A stretch of 64,000 nt of DNA, taken from NCBI GenBank assembly GCA_945890865.1, contig CAMDDB010000007.1:1-64000 (forward strand), given 5' to 3'. The notes below the pieces were generated by a model. It searched no databases, had not been told where the DNA came from, and saw only the letters and a list, made by a program, of their open reading frames with translations. Position 1 is the first letter of the stretch. Each line of letters starts with the position of its first letter. Positions 25,736 through 35,869 of the stretch are shown here, one piece after another. Made by a program: the position numbers and the translations under genes. Origin of the DNA: Flavobacterium psychrophilum (GTDB taxonomy: Bacteria > Bacteroidota > Bacteroidia > Flavobacteriales > Flavobacteriaceae).

Positions 25736-26506
25736 ATGGAAGTATTTTTAAATCCGGATGCCTGGGTAGCGCTTTTAACATTAACTTTTCTAGAAATTAT
25801 CTTAGGAATTGACAACATCATTTTTATCTCAATTGTAACCGGTAAACTCCCTTTAGAAAAACGCAAAAAAGCTACTCAATTAGGCTTATTTTTAGCCATG
25901 TTTATGCGTATTGCCTTATTGTTCGGTATTACATTGTTAATTGCGATGAAAGCGGCTTGGTTTAGTTTTGATTTGGGATGGTTTTCTGCCGATATCACGG
26001 GTCAAGCATTGATTTTGTTATTAGGCGGTCTGTTCCTAATTTATAAAAGCACCAAAGAAATCCATGAAAAAGTAGACCACAAAGGTGAAGAAGAAAAAAC
26101 AATGAAAACGGCTTCCGCTAAATCATTCGGAAGCGTAATTGTTCAAATATTATTAATCGATTTAATCTTTTCAGTAGACAGTATATTAACAGCTGTTGGA
26201 ATGACCAATGGAATTGAAGGTGCTTTAGTTATTATGATTACAGCTGTTGTTATTTCGGTTGGCATTATGATGTTATTTGCAGTTCCTGTAGGTAATTTTG
26301 TCAACACCAATCCTTCCATTCAAATATTAGGTTTAGCATTCTTAATCTTAATCGGATTTATGCTAATTACAGAAAGTATGCACCTCTCACATGCCGAATT
26401 AGCCGGTGAATACGTGGGTGCCGTTCCTAAAGGTTATTTATATTTTGCTATCGCATTCTCACTTGCCGTAGAATTTATTAACATGAAAATGCGTAAGAAA
26501 AATTAA
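25736..26506 (+). CDS. TerC-family integral membrane protein
   Basis: A 256-residue protein with seven or eight hydrophobic segments. It has the TerC/Alx marks: FLEIILGIDNIIFIS near residue 18 (acidic residues within a helix), and DLIFSVDSILTAVGMT near 141. Members export manganese or other cations, or protect against membrane and pH stress; the tellurite link is historical. It follows the lipoprotein by 20 bases. No manganese riboswitch precedes it. Its end is only five bases from the end of the opposing fhs gene. Confidence 0.92.
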   Translation: MEVFLNPDAWVALLTLTFLEIILGIDNIIFISIVTGKLPLEKRKKATQLGLFLAMFMRIALLFGITLLIAMKAAWFSFDLGWFSADITGQALILLLGGLFLIYKSTKEIHEKVDHKGEEEKTMKTASAKSFGSVIVQILLIDLIFSVDSILTAVGMTNGIEGALVIMITAVVISVGIMMLFAVPVGNFVNTNPSIQILGLAFLILIGFMLITESMHLSHAELAGEYVGAVPKGYLYFAIAFSLAVEFINMKMRKKN

Positions 26507-26511
26507 AATTA

Positions 26512-28185
26512 TTAAGACAATCCCGTTATTTTTCCTTCGTTATCAATATCAATTCGTTCGGCATTAGGAACCGCAGGTAAGCCTGGCATTCGCATTACTT
26601 CTCCTAACAAGGGTACAATAAACCCAGCGCCACTCGCAATTTCAAATTCACGCACCGTGATATGAAAATGGGTAGGACGTCCTATTAATTTTTCATTATC
26701 TGAAAAACTGGCTGGGGTTTTAGCCATACAAACCGAAAAATGACCAAATCCTAAATCGTTAATCATTTTTAATTGGGTTCGTGATTTGGGAGTAAATTCA
26801 ACTGCATTCGCTCCATAAATTTTTGTTGCCACCGTTTTTATTTTATATTCAATACTATCCGAAGGTTGGTATAACGGCTTATAATTAGCTGTTCCTTCCT
26901 CAATAGCAGCAATAACTTTTTGCGCCACTTCTGCTGAGCCTTTTCCGCCTTCTGCAAATGCTCTACTTACAATTGCTACAACCCCTTTAGTCGCACAAAG
27001 TTCGATGAGCTTATTGTATTCTGCTTGGGTGTCGTCTGGAAACGCATTGATACAAATCACAGGATTTAATCCAAATTGCTGCATGTTCTCAATGTGTTTT
27101 TCTAAATTGCAAAATCCTTTTTCAATTGCACTAACATTTTCTGTTTTGAAATCTTCTGCGGCTAATCCTGCATGATGCTTAATAGCCCGAATAGTCGCAA
27201 CTAAAACCACAGCATCGGGTTTTAAACCACTTTGTTCGCATTTGATGTGCAGAAACTTCTCTGCGCCTAAATCGGCGCCAAAACCAGCCTCAGTAACTAC
27301 ATAATCCCCTAAAGACATTCCCATCTTGGTTGCAATTGCGGTATTCGTTCCTTGTGCAATACTTGCAAAAGGTCCGCCATGCAAAATGGCTGGGTTACCG
27401 TCAATTGTTTGAACTAAATTGGGTTTAATAGCATCTTTCAATAGGGTAGCCATAGCGCCAACAATCTTTAAATCTCGAGCAAAAACTGCTTTTCCATCCA
27501 AAGTTTTTCCTACATAAATATTACCTAATCTAAATTTTAAATCTTCTAAATCCTTAGCTAAGCACAATATTGCCATTATTTCTGATGCAGGAGTGATGTT
27601 AAAATTGTCTTCACGCATGACGCCATTAGCTTTTGCACCAACACCAATAATAATTTGTCGTAACGAACGATCGTTCATATCCATTACTCGCTTCCAGGCA
27701 ATCGATTTTGGATCTAGTTGTAATGAATATTTGGTGTTTTGTAAATTGTTATCAATGATTGCCGAAAGCAAATTATTAGCCTTCTCAATGGCAGAAAAAT
27801 CGCCTGTGAAATGCAAATTAATATCCTCCATAGGCAACACCTGAACATAACCACCACCAGCTGCTCCGCCCTTTAATCCAAAAACAGGACCCAATGAAGG
27901 TTCGCGCAATACTGCAATTGCTTTTTTACCGATGTAATTCAGTCCGTCGGTTAGCCCAATCGACATGGTTGTTTTACCCTCTCCATATTTGGTAGGCGAC
28001 ATAGCTGAAACCAAAATCAACTTTCCTTTAGGGTTTTCTTGCTGCAAGTATAAAGGTAATTTGGCTTTATACTTGCCATAATATTCTAAATCTTCTTCTG
28101 GAATATTGATTTTTTTAGCGATTTCTTTGATGTGAGACATGGTTGCGTTTTGCGCAATTTCAATATCTGATGGAAATGTTGCCAT
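26512..28185 (-). CDS. fhs: Formate-tetrahydrofolate ligase
   Basis: Makes 10-formyl-tetrahydrofolate from formate, ATP and THF. At 557 residues it is full length. ATP-binding loop SPTKYGEGKTTMSIGL near residue 63, LREPSLGPVFGLKGGAAGGG near 92, ATKMGMSLGDYVVTEAGFG near 262, and the C-terminal GRPTHFHITVREFEIASGAG near 510 are as expected. The gene is alone on its transcript, which would be closed by nothing obvious at its 3' side, where the opposing TerC gene ends five bases away. Confidence 0.96.
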   Translation of the reverse strand: MATFPSDIEIAQNATMSHIKEIAKKINIPEEDLEYYGKYKAKLPLYLQQENPKGKLILVSAMSPTKYGEGKTTMSIGLTDGLNYIGKKAIAVLREPSLGPVFGLKGGAAGGGYVQVLPMEDINLHFTGDFSAIEKANNLLSAIIDNNLQNTKYSLQLDPKSIAWKRVMDMNDRSLRQIIIGVGAKANGVMREDNFNITPASEIMAILCLAKDLEDLKFRLGNIYVGKTLDGKAVFARDLKIVGAMATLLKDAIKPNLVQTIDGNPAILHGGPFASIAQGTNTAIATKMGMSLGDYVVTEAGFGADLGAEKFLHIKCEQSGLKPDAVVLVATIRAIKHHAGLAAEDFKTENVSAIEKGFCNLEKHIENMQQFGLNPVICINAFPDDTQAEYNKLIELCATKGVVAIVSRAFAEGGKGSAEVAQKVIAAIEEGTANYKPLYQPSDSIEYKIKTVATKIYGANAVEFTPKSRTQLKMINDLGFGHFSVCMAKTPASFSDNEKLIGRPTHFHITVREFEIASGAGFIVPLLGEVMRMPGLPAVPNAERIDIDNEGKITGLS

Positions 28186-28245
28186 AAGGTAATGGATTAA
28201 AAATTGGATCTAAAATTATGCGACATGCAGCGCAGTAAATTGAAT

Positions 28246-28281
28246 AAAAAAAGACCTACAAGAATTTAAAACTTGCAGGTC
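28246..28281 (-). terminator. Terminator after parC
   Basis: GACCTACAAG pairs with CTTGCAGGTC (28253-28262 and 28272-28281) with one mismatch. On the minus strand seven T's follow (complement of 28246-28252). It ends the parE-parC transcript just before fhs. Confidence 0.8.
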
Positions 28282-28287
28282 AAAATT

Positions 28288-30990
28288 TTATTCTAATGAC
28301 AATGTAATTTGTCCGTCTTCGTTAAACTCAGTTTGTATATCTAAAGAAAGATTACTTTCTTCAGAAACTTCCATTTCTTCTGGAGCAATTTCTTCCGGTT
28401 CTTCATACGGTAACGATTCTAATAAATTGATCTGTTTGATCTTGTCGGCTGTCAATTGGTTACCTAAAGCTTTAATTCCTTTAACGGCTATAAATTGCTC
28501 TAAATCAATAGTTTGATTTTCTTTTTGAATCCCTTTTAGTTTTGCAAAAATTACCTCAGCAACCGGACGCCAATCGGTGGAAACGATTTCTAATTGCGAG
28601 TTGGAATGTTCGGTTATAAAAATTTCCTCTTTGTTTTCATTTTCAACTAAGAAACGTTTTATAAAATAGCGATCTTTTTCACCATCATAATACACACAAG
28701 TGATCGGCTTATTAGGATTCCATTTCTCCAGCACAATCATGTCTTCCTCGAAGTGAGTGGTTATTTCAGGTATTATGGTTTTTAGTTTACCCGATTGATT
28801 AACAATCAACAAGCGATCATTGGGTCGGAATTCACCTAAGAGCTCTCCTCTTCCATCTACATTTAAACGTTGTACAGTATCATCAAACCAAACTTTTCGG
28901 GGTCGCAACGTTGAAATTCCTTTTTCTTTTAATTCGATTTTTCTAATTGGATATTTGGTCACTGTATTTCCGCGAGACGCTCTTCCTTTAATGGCGATGT
29001 CTGAAAAATCAACATCCCATTTTAGCTTTTTAACACTTCCCACTTGTCGCAATAAAATGGTAACTACTTCAGCTTCACCATTTGGATTGGCTGAAAAATA
29101 CAATACTTGCGAACCTGGTTTTTCTTGTGTTAAATCGTAGAATTTATCACGAGTTACACCCGAAACATTAAAACGTTTGATAAAAGTAGCACCATTGTTA
29201 CCATCGCGGTAGATCATATTATAAATGGTTCGCTTGTCGTTTTTATCGAATACCGCAATGTGGATAATATCTTTTCCAACAAATTTCTTATCATCTACTT
29301 TGGCGACCATCATTTTTCCATCGCGGAGAAATACGATCACATCATCAATATCAGAACAATCGGCTACGTATTCGTCTTTTTTTAATCCGGTACCAAAGAA
29401 CCCTTCTTCTCGATTGACATAAAGTTTTGTATTACGCAACACTACCTTCGTAGCTTCAATGTTGTCAAAATTTCGCAATTCGGTTTGGCGCTCGCGCCCT
29501 ATTCCGTATTTATCTTTTAATCGTTGGAAAAAATCAATGGTATAATCAATAATATGGTCCAAATGATATTTTACCTGCTCCATTTCAGCTTCCAATTTCG
29601 AAATCCCTTCATCGGCTTTATCCGAATCAAATCGGGTAATACGAATCATTGGAATTTGCGTTAATTTTTGCAAATCATCATCGTTGATTTCACGGACAAA
29701 AGATTTTAAAAACGGCTTAAATTGGTCATACATATAATGATACAACGATTCTCTATCCGAATACAATTTAAAATCGATGTACATTTCCTCACGAATGAAA
29801 ATCTTTTCTAAGGTAGCAAAATGCCATTTGTTTTCTAATTCGTCTAACTGAATTTCCAATTCGCGTTTGAGCAAATCAACCGTTCTGTTGGTCGAAATTT
29901 TCAACATATCGGTTACCCCAATAAACAAAGGCTTATGGTTTTCAATTACACAGCCTAGAGGCGCAACCGAAGTTTCACAAGCGGTGAACGCATACAAGGC
30001 ATCAATGGTTTTATCAGGAGATACACCCGGTGGAAGGTGAATTAAAATTTCAACCTCAGCAGCCGTATTGTCTTCAATTTTTTTAATTTTGATTTTACCT
30101 TTTTCGTTAGCTTTCAAAATACTATCAATCAACGAAGAGGTATTGGTTGAAAACGGAATTTGGGTTATGACCAACGTTTGTTTGTCTAATTGTCCAATTT
30201 TTGCCCGCACCCGCACTCTACCGCCACGCATTCCATCGTTATAATTGGAAACATCCGCAATACCGGCCGTTGGAAAATCAGGAAATAAGGTAAATGGTTT
30301 TCCTTTCAATACTTTTATGGAACAATCGATTAATTCATTAAAATTATGTGGCAATATTTTGGTCGATAATCCTACGGCAATTCCTTCGGCTCCTTGGGCT
30401 AATAACAAAGGAAACTTTACTGGAAGATTGATGGGTTCGGCACGTCGTCCATCATAAGACATGCCCCATTCGGTAATTTTTGGCGAATACAATACATCGT
30501 GACCAAATTTAGAAATTCGGGCTTCAATATAACGAGAGGCTGCGGCACTATCTCCTGTTAAGATATTTCCCCAGTTTCCTTGCATGTCGATGATCAGGTC
30601 TTTTTGTCCAATTTGCACCATGGCGTCACCAATACTCGCATCTCCGTGCGGGTGATACTGCATGGTGTGCCCCACGATATTCGCTACTTTATTGTAACGC
30701 CCATCGTCTAACTCTTTCATGGAGTGCATAATTCGACGTTGCACCGGTTTGAATCCGTCTTCAATCGCCGGAACAGCTCGCTCCAAAATTACATACGAAG
30801 CATAGTCCAAAAACCAATCTTTGAACATTCCTGTAACCTTGGTAATGGTATCTTCTGGATTTTCGTTGTTTTCGTAAAAATGATGTCCCGTAGACACATG
30901 GATATCCTCAAAACCTTCCTCGTTACTGGATGATTCTTGGTTTTCGAAATTGTCGTCTTCAGGAATAATGTTATCTTCTTCGTCTTTCAT
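28288..30990 (-). CDS. parC: DNA topoisomerase IV subunit A
   Basis: Cuts and rejoins DNA during decatenation. The product has 900 residues. The catalytic Tyr is Y154 in AASRYIEAR, and the region homologous to the quinolone pocket reads HPHGDASIGD (113-122). Here Ala118 stands where E. coli ParC has Ser80, and Asp122 where it has Glu84. The C-terminal part is beta-pinwheel-like, but lacks the GyrA-box QRRGGxG, which argues for ParC rather than GyrA. It lies 74 bases after parE. The acidic 45-residue N-terminal tail is longer than in E. coli. Confidence 0.93.
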   Translation of the reverse strand: MKDEEDNIIPEDDNFENQESSSNEEGFEDIHVSTGHHFYENNENPEDTITKVTGMFKDWFLDYASYVILERAVPAIEDGFKPVQRRIMHSMKELDDGRYNKVANIVGHTMQYHPHGDASIGDAMVQIGQKDLIIDMQGNWGNILTGDSAAASRYIEARISKFGHDVLYSPKITEWGMSYDGRRAEPINLPVKFPLLLAQGAEGIAVGLSTKILPHNFNELIDCSIKVLKGKPFTLFPDFPTAGIADVSNYNDGMRGGRVRVRAKIGQLDKQTLVITQIPFSTNTSSLIDSILKANEKGKIKIKKIEDNTAAEVEILIHLPPGVSPDKTIDALYAFTACETSVAPLGCVIENHKPLFIGVTDMLKISTNRTVDLLKRELEIQLDELENKWHFATLEKIFIREEMYIDFKLYSDRESLYHYMYDQFKPFLKSFVREINDDDLQKLTQIPMIRITRFDSDKADEGISKLEAEMEQVKYHLDHIIDYTIDFFQRLKDKYGIGRERQTELRNFDNIEATKVVLRNTKLYVNREEGFFGTGLKKDEYVADCSDIDDVIVFLRDGKMMVAKVDDKKFVGKDIIHIAVFDKNDKRTIYNMIYRDGNNGATFIKRFNVSGVTRDKFYDLTQEKPGSQVLYFSANPNGEAEVVTILLRQVGSVKKLKWDVDFSDIAIKGRASRGNTVTKYPIRKIELKEKGISTLRPRKVWFDDTVQRLNVDGRGELLGEFRPNDRLLIVNQSGKLKTIIPEITTHFEEDMIVLEKWNPNKPITCVYYDGEKDRYFIKRFLVENENKEEIFITEHSNSQLEIVSTDWRPVAEVIFAKLKGIQKENQTIDLEQFIAVKGIKALGNQLTADKIKQINLLESLPYEEPEEIAPEEMEVSEESNLSLDIQTEFNEDGQITLSLE

Positions 30991-31064
30991 TTTTATGCTG
31001 AATTATTTCAGTATACTTATTCTTAATATAAATTTAGTGCTCACAATAAACTGATCATAGAATC

Positions 31065-32921
31065 TTAATTTTTTTCTACAACATCCAACTCCACTTTCAA
31101 ATTGTTGATAATAAACTCTTGGCGATCAGGGGTGTTTTTACCCATGTAAAACTCTAACAAGGTTTCAATAGATGTTGCTTTATCTAACATGACAGGATCC
31201 AATCGGATGTCTTGACCAATGAAGTGTTTGAACTCGTCGGGCGAAATTTCTCCCAATCCTTTGAATCGGGTAATTTCTGGTTTTGGCTTTAGTTTTTCAA
31301 TGGCGTTTACGCGTTCTTCATCGCTGTAGCAATAAATCGTTTCTTTTTTATTTCGCACACGAAACAAAGGGGTTTGTAAAATATACAAATGTCCGTCTTT
31401 GATCAACTCTGGAAAAAACTGCAAGAAAAACGTAATCAACAACAAGCGAATGTGCATCCCATCGACATCGGCATCGGTTGCAATTACGATATTGTTGTAC
31501 CGCAAATCGCCCATGTCTTCCTCAATGTTTAAAGCCGCTTGTAACAAATTGAATTCTTCGTTTTCGTACACAATTTTCTTGGTCATTCCATACGAGTTTA
31601 ACGGCTTACCCCGTAAACTAAACACCGCTTGCGTATTGACATCACGACTTTTCGTAATCGAACCCGAAGCTGAATCTCCCTCGGTAATAAAAAGCGTACT
31701 TTCTAAACTTCTTGGATTTTTTGCATCGGTTAAGTGCACCCTACAATCGCGTAATTTTTTATTGTGAAGACTGGCTTTTTTTGCACGGTCTTTGGCTAAT
31801 TTTCGAATACCCGAGAGTTCTTTACGTTCGCGCTCAGCTTGTAAAATTTTGCGCAATAAGGCCTCAGCAACTTCGGGGTTTTTATGTAAGAAATTATCTA
31901 GCTTGGTTTTGATGAAATCATTCACAAAAGAACGTACAGAAGGACCATTCGGACCAATTTCGGTAGAACCCAACTTAGTTTTGGTTTGTGATTCAAATAC
32001 CGGCTCTTCCACTTTAACTGCTACTGCAGAAACAATTGATTTCCGAATATCTGAAGCCTCAAAGGGTTTGTTGTAAAACTCTTTGATGGTTTTTACAATT
32101 GCTTCACGAAAAGCACCTAAATGTGTACCTCCTTGTGTGGTATTTTGTCCGTTTACAAAGGAATGATATTCTTCTGAATATTGAGATTTACTATGGGTAA
32201 TTGCCACTTCGATATCATCGCCCAACAAATGAATTGTTGGGTATACCATATCATCTTCATGAATGGCTTCCTCTAATAAATCTTTTAAACCGTTATCTGA
32301 AAAATACTTTTCCCCATTATAAAAAATGGTCAATCCCGTATTGAGATAACAGTAATTTTTGAGCATCTTGATGACGTACTCATTTCGGTATTTATAATTC
32401 TTGAAAATTGCTTCATCGGCAATAAAGGAAACTTTGGTTCCTTTGCGCTTTGTAGATTCTTGAACGTCTTCTTCTAACGTTAAATTTCCAGCAGAAAATT
32501 CCGCTGCTTTTTGTTGGTTATCACGAACCGATTCTACTCTGAAATAATTGGAAAGGGCATTGACAGCTTTTGTTCCTACCCCATTTAAACCAACCGATTT
32601 TTTGAAGGCTTTGGAATCGTATTTCCCACCTGTGTTCATTTTTGAAACGACATCGACCACTTTTCCTAAAGGAATACCTCGGCCATAATCTCGCACGGTA
32701 ACGAGTTTATCTTTAATGGTAACTTCAATGGCTTTGCCGGCACCCATGACAAACTCATCGATACAGTTATCCAATACTTCTTTTAATAAAATATAAATAC
32801 CATCATCGGGTGACGACCCATCACCTAGTTTTCCGATATACATACCGGGACGCATACGAATATGTTCTTTCCAATCGAGGGAACGTATATTGTCTTCGGT
32901 ATATTGATTTTGTTCTAACAT
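31065..32921 (-). CDS. parE: DNA topoisomerase IV subunit B
   Basis: ATPase subunit of topoisomerase IV. The product has 618 residues. The GHKL ATPase has VLDNCIDEF near residue 47, VRDYGRGIP near 72 and [13 protein letters not shown] near 105. The TOPRIM domain has [11 protein letters not shown] near 402 and [10 protein letters not shown] near 480. The C-terminus is close to GyrB, but the sequence is clearly distinct from gyrB at 57151. It precedes parC in one operon. No good promoter box was found in the 155 bases before it. Confidence 0.94.
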   Translation of the reverse strand: MLEQNQYTEDNIRSLDWKEHIRMRPGMYIGKLGDGSSPDDGIYILLKEVLDNCIDEFVMGAGKAIEVTIKDKLVTVRDYGRGIPLGKVVDVVSKMNTGGKYDSKAFKKSVGLNGVGTKAVNALSNYFRVESVRDNQQKAAEFSAGNLTLEEDVQESTKRKGTKVSFIADEAIFKNYKYRNEYVIKMLKNYCYLNTGLTIFYNGEKYFSDNGLKDLLEEAIHEDDMVYPTIHLLGDDIEVAITHSKSQYSEEYHSFVNGQNTTQGGTHLGAFREAIVKTIKEFYNKPFEASDIRKSIVSAVAVKVEEPVFESQTKTKLGSTEIGPNGPSVRSFVNDFIKTKLDNFLHKNPEVAEALLRKILQAERERKELSGIRKLAKDRAKKASLHNKKLRDCRVHLTDAKNPRSLESTLFITEGDSASGSITKSRDVNTQAVFSLRGKPLNSYGMTKKIVYENEEFNLLQAALNIEEDMGDLRYNNIVIATDADVDGMHIRLLLITFFLQFFPELIKDGHLYILQTPLFRVRNKKETIYCYSDEERVNAIEKLKPKPEITRFKGLGEISPDEFKHFIGQDIRLDPVMLDKATSIETLLEFYMGKNTPDRQEFIINNLKVELDVVEKN

Positions 32922-33010
32922 AGTCAGATTTTGGATTTTGTGCTAATATAGATGAAATCAGACAATATTAAAAGATGCGTATCTATAACTTATTGACATA
33001 TTTATCAAAC

Positions 33011-33042
33011 AAAAAACCGCTGAATGGCTTCAACGGTTTTTG
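33011..33042. terminator. Terminator between ychF and parE
   Basis: A hairpin ACCG..TGAA..TTCA..CGGT (stem 33015-33036) is flanked by A's on the left and T's on the right. It can therefore act on both strands, mainly for leftward ychF. Confidence 0.75.
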
Positions 33043-33076
33043 TTATTAATTGCTATTGCTTGGTTCTTCGCAATGA

Positions 33077-34171
33077 TTACACGTTAAAACGGAAATGCAT
33101 GACATCGCCATCTTTGACAATGTATTCTTTTCCTTCCACTCGTAATTTTCCAGCTTCTTTAACTTTGGCCTCCGAACCATAATTTGAGAAATCTTCGAAA
33201 GCAATTACTTCGGCACGAATGAATCCTTTTTCAAAATCGGTATGGATAACTCCCGCTGCTTTTGGGGCGGTATCTCCAATATTGATGGTCCAAGCGCGTA
33301 CTTCTTTAACACCGGCTGTAAAATAGGTTTGTAATTTTAATAATCTATAGGCTGCACGAATTAAAACTGCCGATCCTGGTTCGGTCAATCCCATGTCTTG
33401 CAAAAACATTTGGCGTTCATCGTAACTTTCCAATTCGGTAATATCTGCCTCGGCTCCCACCGACAAAATAATTACTTCGGCTTGTTCGTCTTTTACCAAT
33501 TCGCGCACTTGGTCTACATATTTGTTTCCGTTTACGGCTGAGGCCTCATCTACATTACAAACATATAAAACAGGTTTGGTTGTGATTAATTGAAATTCTT
33601 CCAACAAATCGACCTCATCTTGATTTTGAGGAACTACCGTGCGGGCTGATTTTCCTGTTAATAAGGTTTCTCGAATTCTATCTAACAATGCTTTTTCAGC
33701 TTGCGCTTCTTTATTACCGGTTTTAGCGGCGCGATTGGTTTTTTCTAAACGTTTTTCAACGGTTTCCAAATCTTTTAATTGCAATTCGATATCGATGGTT
33801 TCTTTATCACGAATCGGATTTACATTGCCATCTACGTGGACAATATTATCGTTATCAAAACAACGCAACACATGAATTATGGCGTTACATTCTCTGATGT
33901 TTCCTAAGAACTGATTTCCCAATCCTTCTCCCTTACTAGCGCCTTTAACTAAACCTGCAATATCTACAATATCTACAGTTGCCATTTGAACCCGCTCAGG
34001 ATTTACCAATTCTTCTAAACGAGTAATACGCGGATCGGGTACATTGACCACACCAATATTGGGTTCAATGGTACAAAACGGAAAGTTGGCACTTTGCGCT
34101 TTAGCGTTTGACAAACAATTAAATAAGGTTGATTTTCCAACATTGGGCAATCCTACAATTCCTGCTTTCAT
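33077..34171 (-). CDS. ychF: Redox-regulated ATPase YchF (OLA1 family)
   Basis: A 364-residue P-loop protein of the Obg superfamily that prefers ATP and associates with ribosomes. Seen: GLPNVGKSTLFN at residue 7 (Walker A), DIVDIAGLVKGASKGEGLGNQF near 68 (G3), CNVDEA near 205, and a C-terminal TGS-like domain with VIHTDFEKGFIRAEV near 308. A -7 box (TATATTTG, complement of 34246-34253) lies 74 bases upstream, but without a well-spaced -33. Confidence 0.96.
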   Translation of the reverse strand: MKAGIVGLPNVGKSTLFNCLSNAKAQSANFPFCTIEPNIGVVNVPDPRITRLEELVNPERVQMATVDIVDIAGLVKGASKGEGLGNQFLGNIRECNAIIHVLRCFDNDNIVHVDGNVNPIRDKETIDIELQLKDLETVEKRLEKTNRAAKTGNKEAQAEKALLDRIRETLLTGKSARTVVPQNQDEVDLLEEFQLITTKPVLYVCNVDEASAVNGNKYVDQVRELVKDEQAEVIILSVGAEADITELESYDERQMFLQDMGLTEPGSAVLIRAAYRLLKLQTYFTAGVKEVRAWTINIGDTAPKAAGVIHTDFEKGFIRAEVIAFEDFSNYGSEAKVKEAGKLRVEGKEYIVKDGDVMHFRFNV

Positions 34172-34292
34172 ATCTATTTGATAATTTTTTTTAAGTGATA
34201 TCTAACGCAAAGCGTTTCATTTTGAATGTGTTTTTTAAAAGAATGCAAATATACTTCTATTAATTGAAAAAAATAATAAAATCAATACGGGC

Positions 34293-34318
34293 AAAAAAAA
34301 TCCCGATTCATATCGGGA
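34293..34318 (-). terminator. Terminator after ferredoxin
   Basis: TCCCGAT pairs with ATCGGGA (34301-34307 and 34312-34318) and on the minus strand is followed by eight T's (complement of 34293-34300). Confidence 0.85.
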
Positions 34319-34324
34319 TTAAAT

Positions 34325-34675
34325 TTACTCATTATGTAAAAAAGCTTGTCTGTTTAAAAGTGTTTCTTCACTTTCCACATGGTTGTCGTCGGGCACGCAA
34401 CAATCTACAGGACAAACCGCGGCGCATTGTGGTTCTTCGTGAAACCCTTTGCATTCAGTACATTTACCAGGAACGATGTAGTAAATATCATCTGAAATTG
34501 GAGTTTGTGCTGCATCAGCATCTACTTCAGTTCCATCCGCTAAAATTACTTTTCCTCTAATTTTTGTTCCGTCTTTGTATCTCCAATCGTCGGCTCCTTC
34601 ATAAATTGCAGTATTGGGACATTCGGGTTCACAAGCCCCACAATTGATACATTCATCCGTTATTATAATTGCCAT
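34325..34675 (-). CDS. Ferredoxin, 4Fe-4S dicluster
   Basis: A 116-residue soluble electron carrier. Cluster motifs are [12 protein letters not shown] (residues 10-21), and further on [16 protein letters not shown]. The two sets give the eight Cys of a 2[4Fe-4S] ferredoxin with a long insertion of about 50 residues between them, as in Azotobacter-type or dicluster ferredoxins. It is divergent from the LuxC-like acyl-CoA reductase. The two genes share overlapping promoters. Confidence 0.93.
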   Translation of the reverse strand: MAIIITDECINCGACEPECPNTAIYEGADDWRYKDGTKIRGKVILADGTEVDADAAQTPISDDIYYIVPGKCTECKGFHEEPQCAAVCPVDCCVPDDNHVESEETLLNRQAFLHNE

Positions 34676-34739
34676 TTTATTACGTTTAGTTGTTTAAAAG
34701 TTTAATTGTTTGAAAGTTATTCACTTATTGATTAAACTT

Positions 34740-34770
34740 TTGGCTAATGCCTTTTCACTCACTATCTTTG
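34740..34770 (+). promoter_or_regulatory. Promoter of LuxC-like gene
   Basis: TTG (34740-34742), 20 bases, TATCTTTG (34763-34770), a full consensus. Transcription would start near 34777, leaving a leader of about 34 bases before ATG 34811. Confidence 0.7.
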
Positions 34771-34772
34771 TG

Positions 34773-34803
34773 CAAAATTACAATGTAAACCACATATATA
34801 CAA
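34773..34803 (-). promoter_or_regulatory. Promoter of ferredoxin gene
   Basis: On the minus strand TTG (complement of 34801-34803), 20 bases, TAATTTTG (complement of 34773-34780). It faces the luxC promoter, and the two -7 boxes are two bases apart. RNA polymerase could not occupy both at once. Confidence 0.65.
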
Positions 34804-34810
34804 GTCACAA

Positions 34811-35869
34811 ATGTTACAAAATGAAATAAAATCAAGTTTTGTTGAATTAGGAAATTTTTTACGCCAATTTTCTTTTGCAAAAAACACAAAAGACACATCG
34901 GTTTTACAAAACGCTATTTTTTATGATGATTTCGTTGCATTAATTGAATTGTCTCAATCGCACAATGGTTGGTTTACGCCAGAACAAGTTTATTTTAGCC
35001 TTCAATCTTGGGCAGCTGCATTAACCGAAACCAACTTAAATCTGTGGCTTTCCAAATATAATTTTTCAAAAACAACTCCTAAAAAAGTTGGCTTAATTTT
35101 AGCAGGAAATATTCCGCTAGTTGGCTTTCATGACTTTTTATCGGTCTTGATTTCGGGACATTATGCCGTTATTAAAACAGCTACAAACGACCAACATCTC
35201 CTAAAATTTTTAGCAAAATACCTTATAACCATTGAACCCAAGCTTAACGAAAAAATAACGTTTGTGGAAGGAAAATTAGAAGGATTTGATGCTGTAATTG
35301 CCACAGGAAGTAACAACACTGCACGTTATTTTGAATATTATTTTAAAGACATTCCGAGTATCATTCGTAAAAATAGAAATTCAGTAGCGGTTCTTAACGG
35401 AAAGGAAACCCACGAAGAATTAGTGGGATTAGGCGAAGACATCTTTCGTTATTTTGGATTGGGTTGTCGCAACGTTTCTAAATTTTTTGTTCCAAAAGGA
35501 TATAATTTTGATCCTTTTTTCCAAGCCATCTACGAATACCGAGACGTAATTCTGTATGAAAAATATGCCAATAATTATGATTACAATAAAGCTGTTTTTT
35601 TGATGAGTAATTTTAAATTGTTGGATAATGAATTTCTTACAATTAAAGAAGATGCAAGCTACTCTTCACCTATTTCTTCTGTTTTTTACGAATATTACGA
35701 CGATTTGAATCAAATAAAATTACGATTAGAAAACGACGCAGACCAAATTCAATGTATTGTGTCTAAAGACTTAATTTCTGGTTCTATTCCATTTGGACAA
35801 ACCCAACAACCAAAACTTTGGGATTATGCCGATACAGTAGATACTTTAGACTTTTTATCAAAAATATAA
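34811..35869 (+). CDS. LuxC-like acyl-CoA reductase
   Basis: A 352-residue protein of the LuxC family, NADPH-dependent reductases that turn acyl-CoA or acyl-enzyme into aldehyde. Seen: the dinucleotide-binding region GLILAGNIPLVG near residue 97, ATGSNNTARYFEYYF near 163, and GLGCRNVSKFFVP with Cys219, the likely catalytic cysteine. LuxD- or LuxE-type partners and luciferase are absent, so a bioluminescence role is not indicated. It lies between a divergent ferredoxin and serC/serA. The biological substrate is unknown. Confidence 0.85.
   Translation: MLQNEIKSSFVELGNFLRQFSFAKNTKDTSVLQNAIFYDDFVALIELSQSHNGWFTPEQVYFSLQSWAAALTETNLNLWLSKYNFSKTTPKKVGLILAGNIPLVGFHDFLSVLISGHYAVIKTATNDQHLLKFLAKYLITIEPKLNEKITFVEGKLEGFDAVIATGSNNTARYFEYYFKDIPSIIRKNRNSVAVLNGKETHEELVGLGEDIFRYFGLGCRNVSKFFVPKGYNFDPFFQAIYEYRDVILYEKYANNYDYNKAVFLMSNFKLLDNEFLTIKEDASYSSPISSVFYEYYDDLNQIKLRLENDADQIQCIVSKDLISGSIPFGQTQQPKLWDYADTVDTLDFLSKI

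Noticed and set aside
34264..34560. 98-residue rightward frame over the ferredoxin
   Set aside because: Antisense shadow of the cysteine-rich ferredoxin coding sequence.
34811..35869. Bioluminescence gene
   Set aside because: No luciferase, LuxD or LuxE neighbour; the LuxC family is broader than light production.
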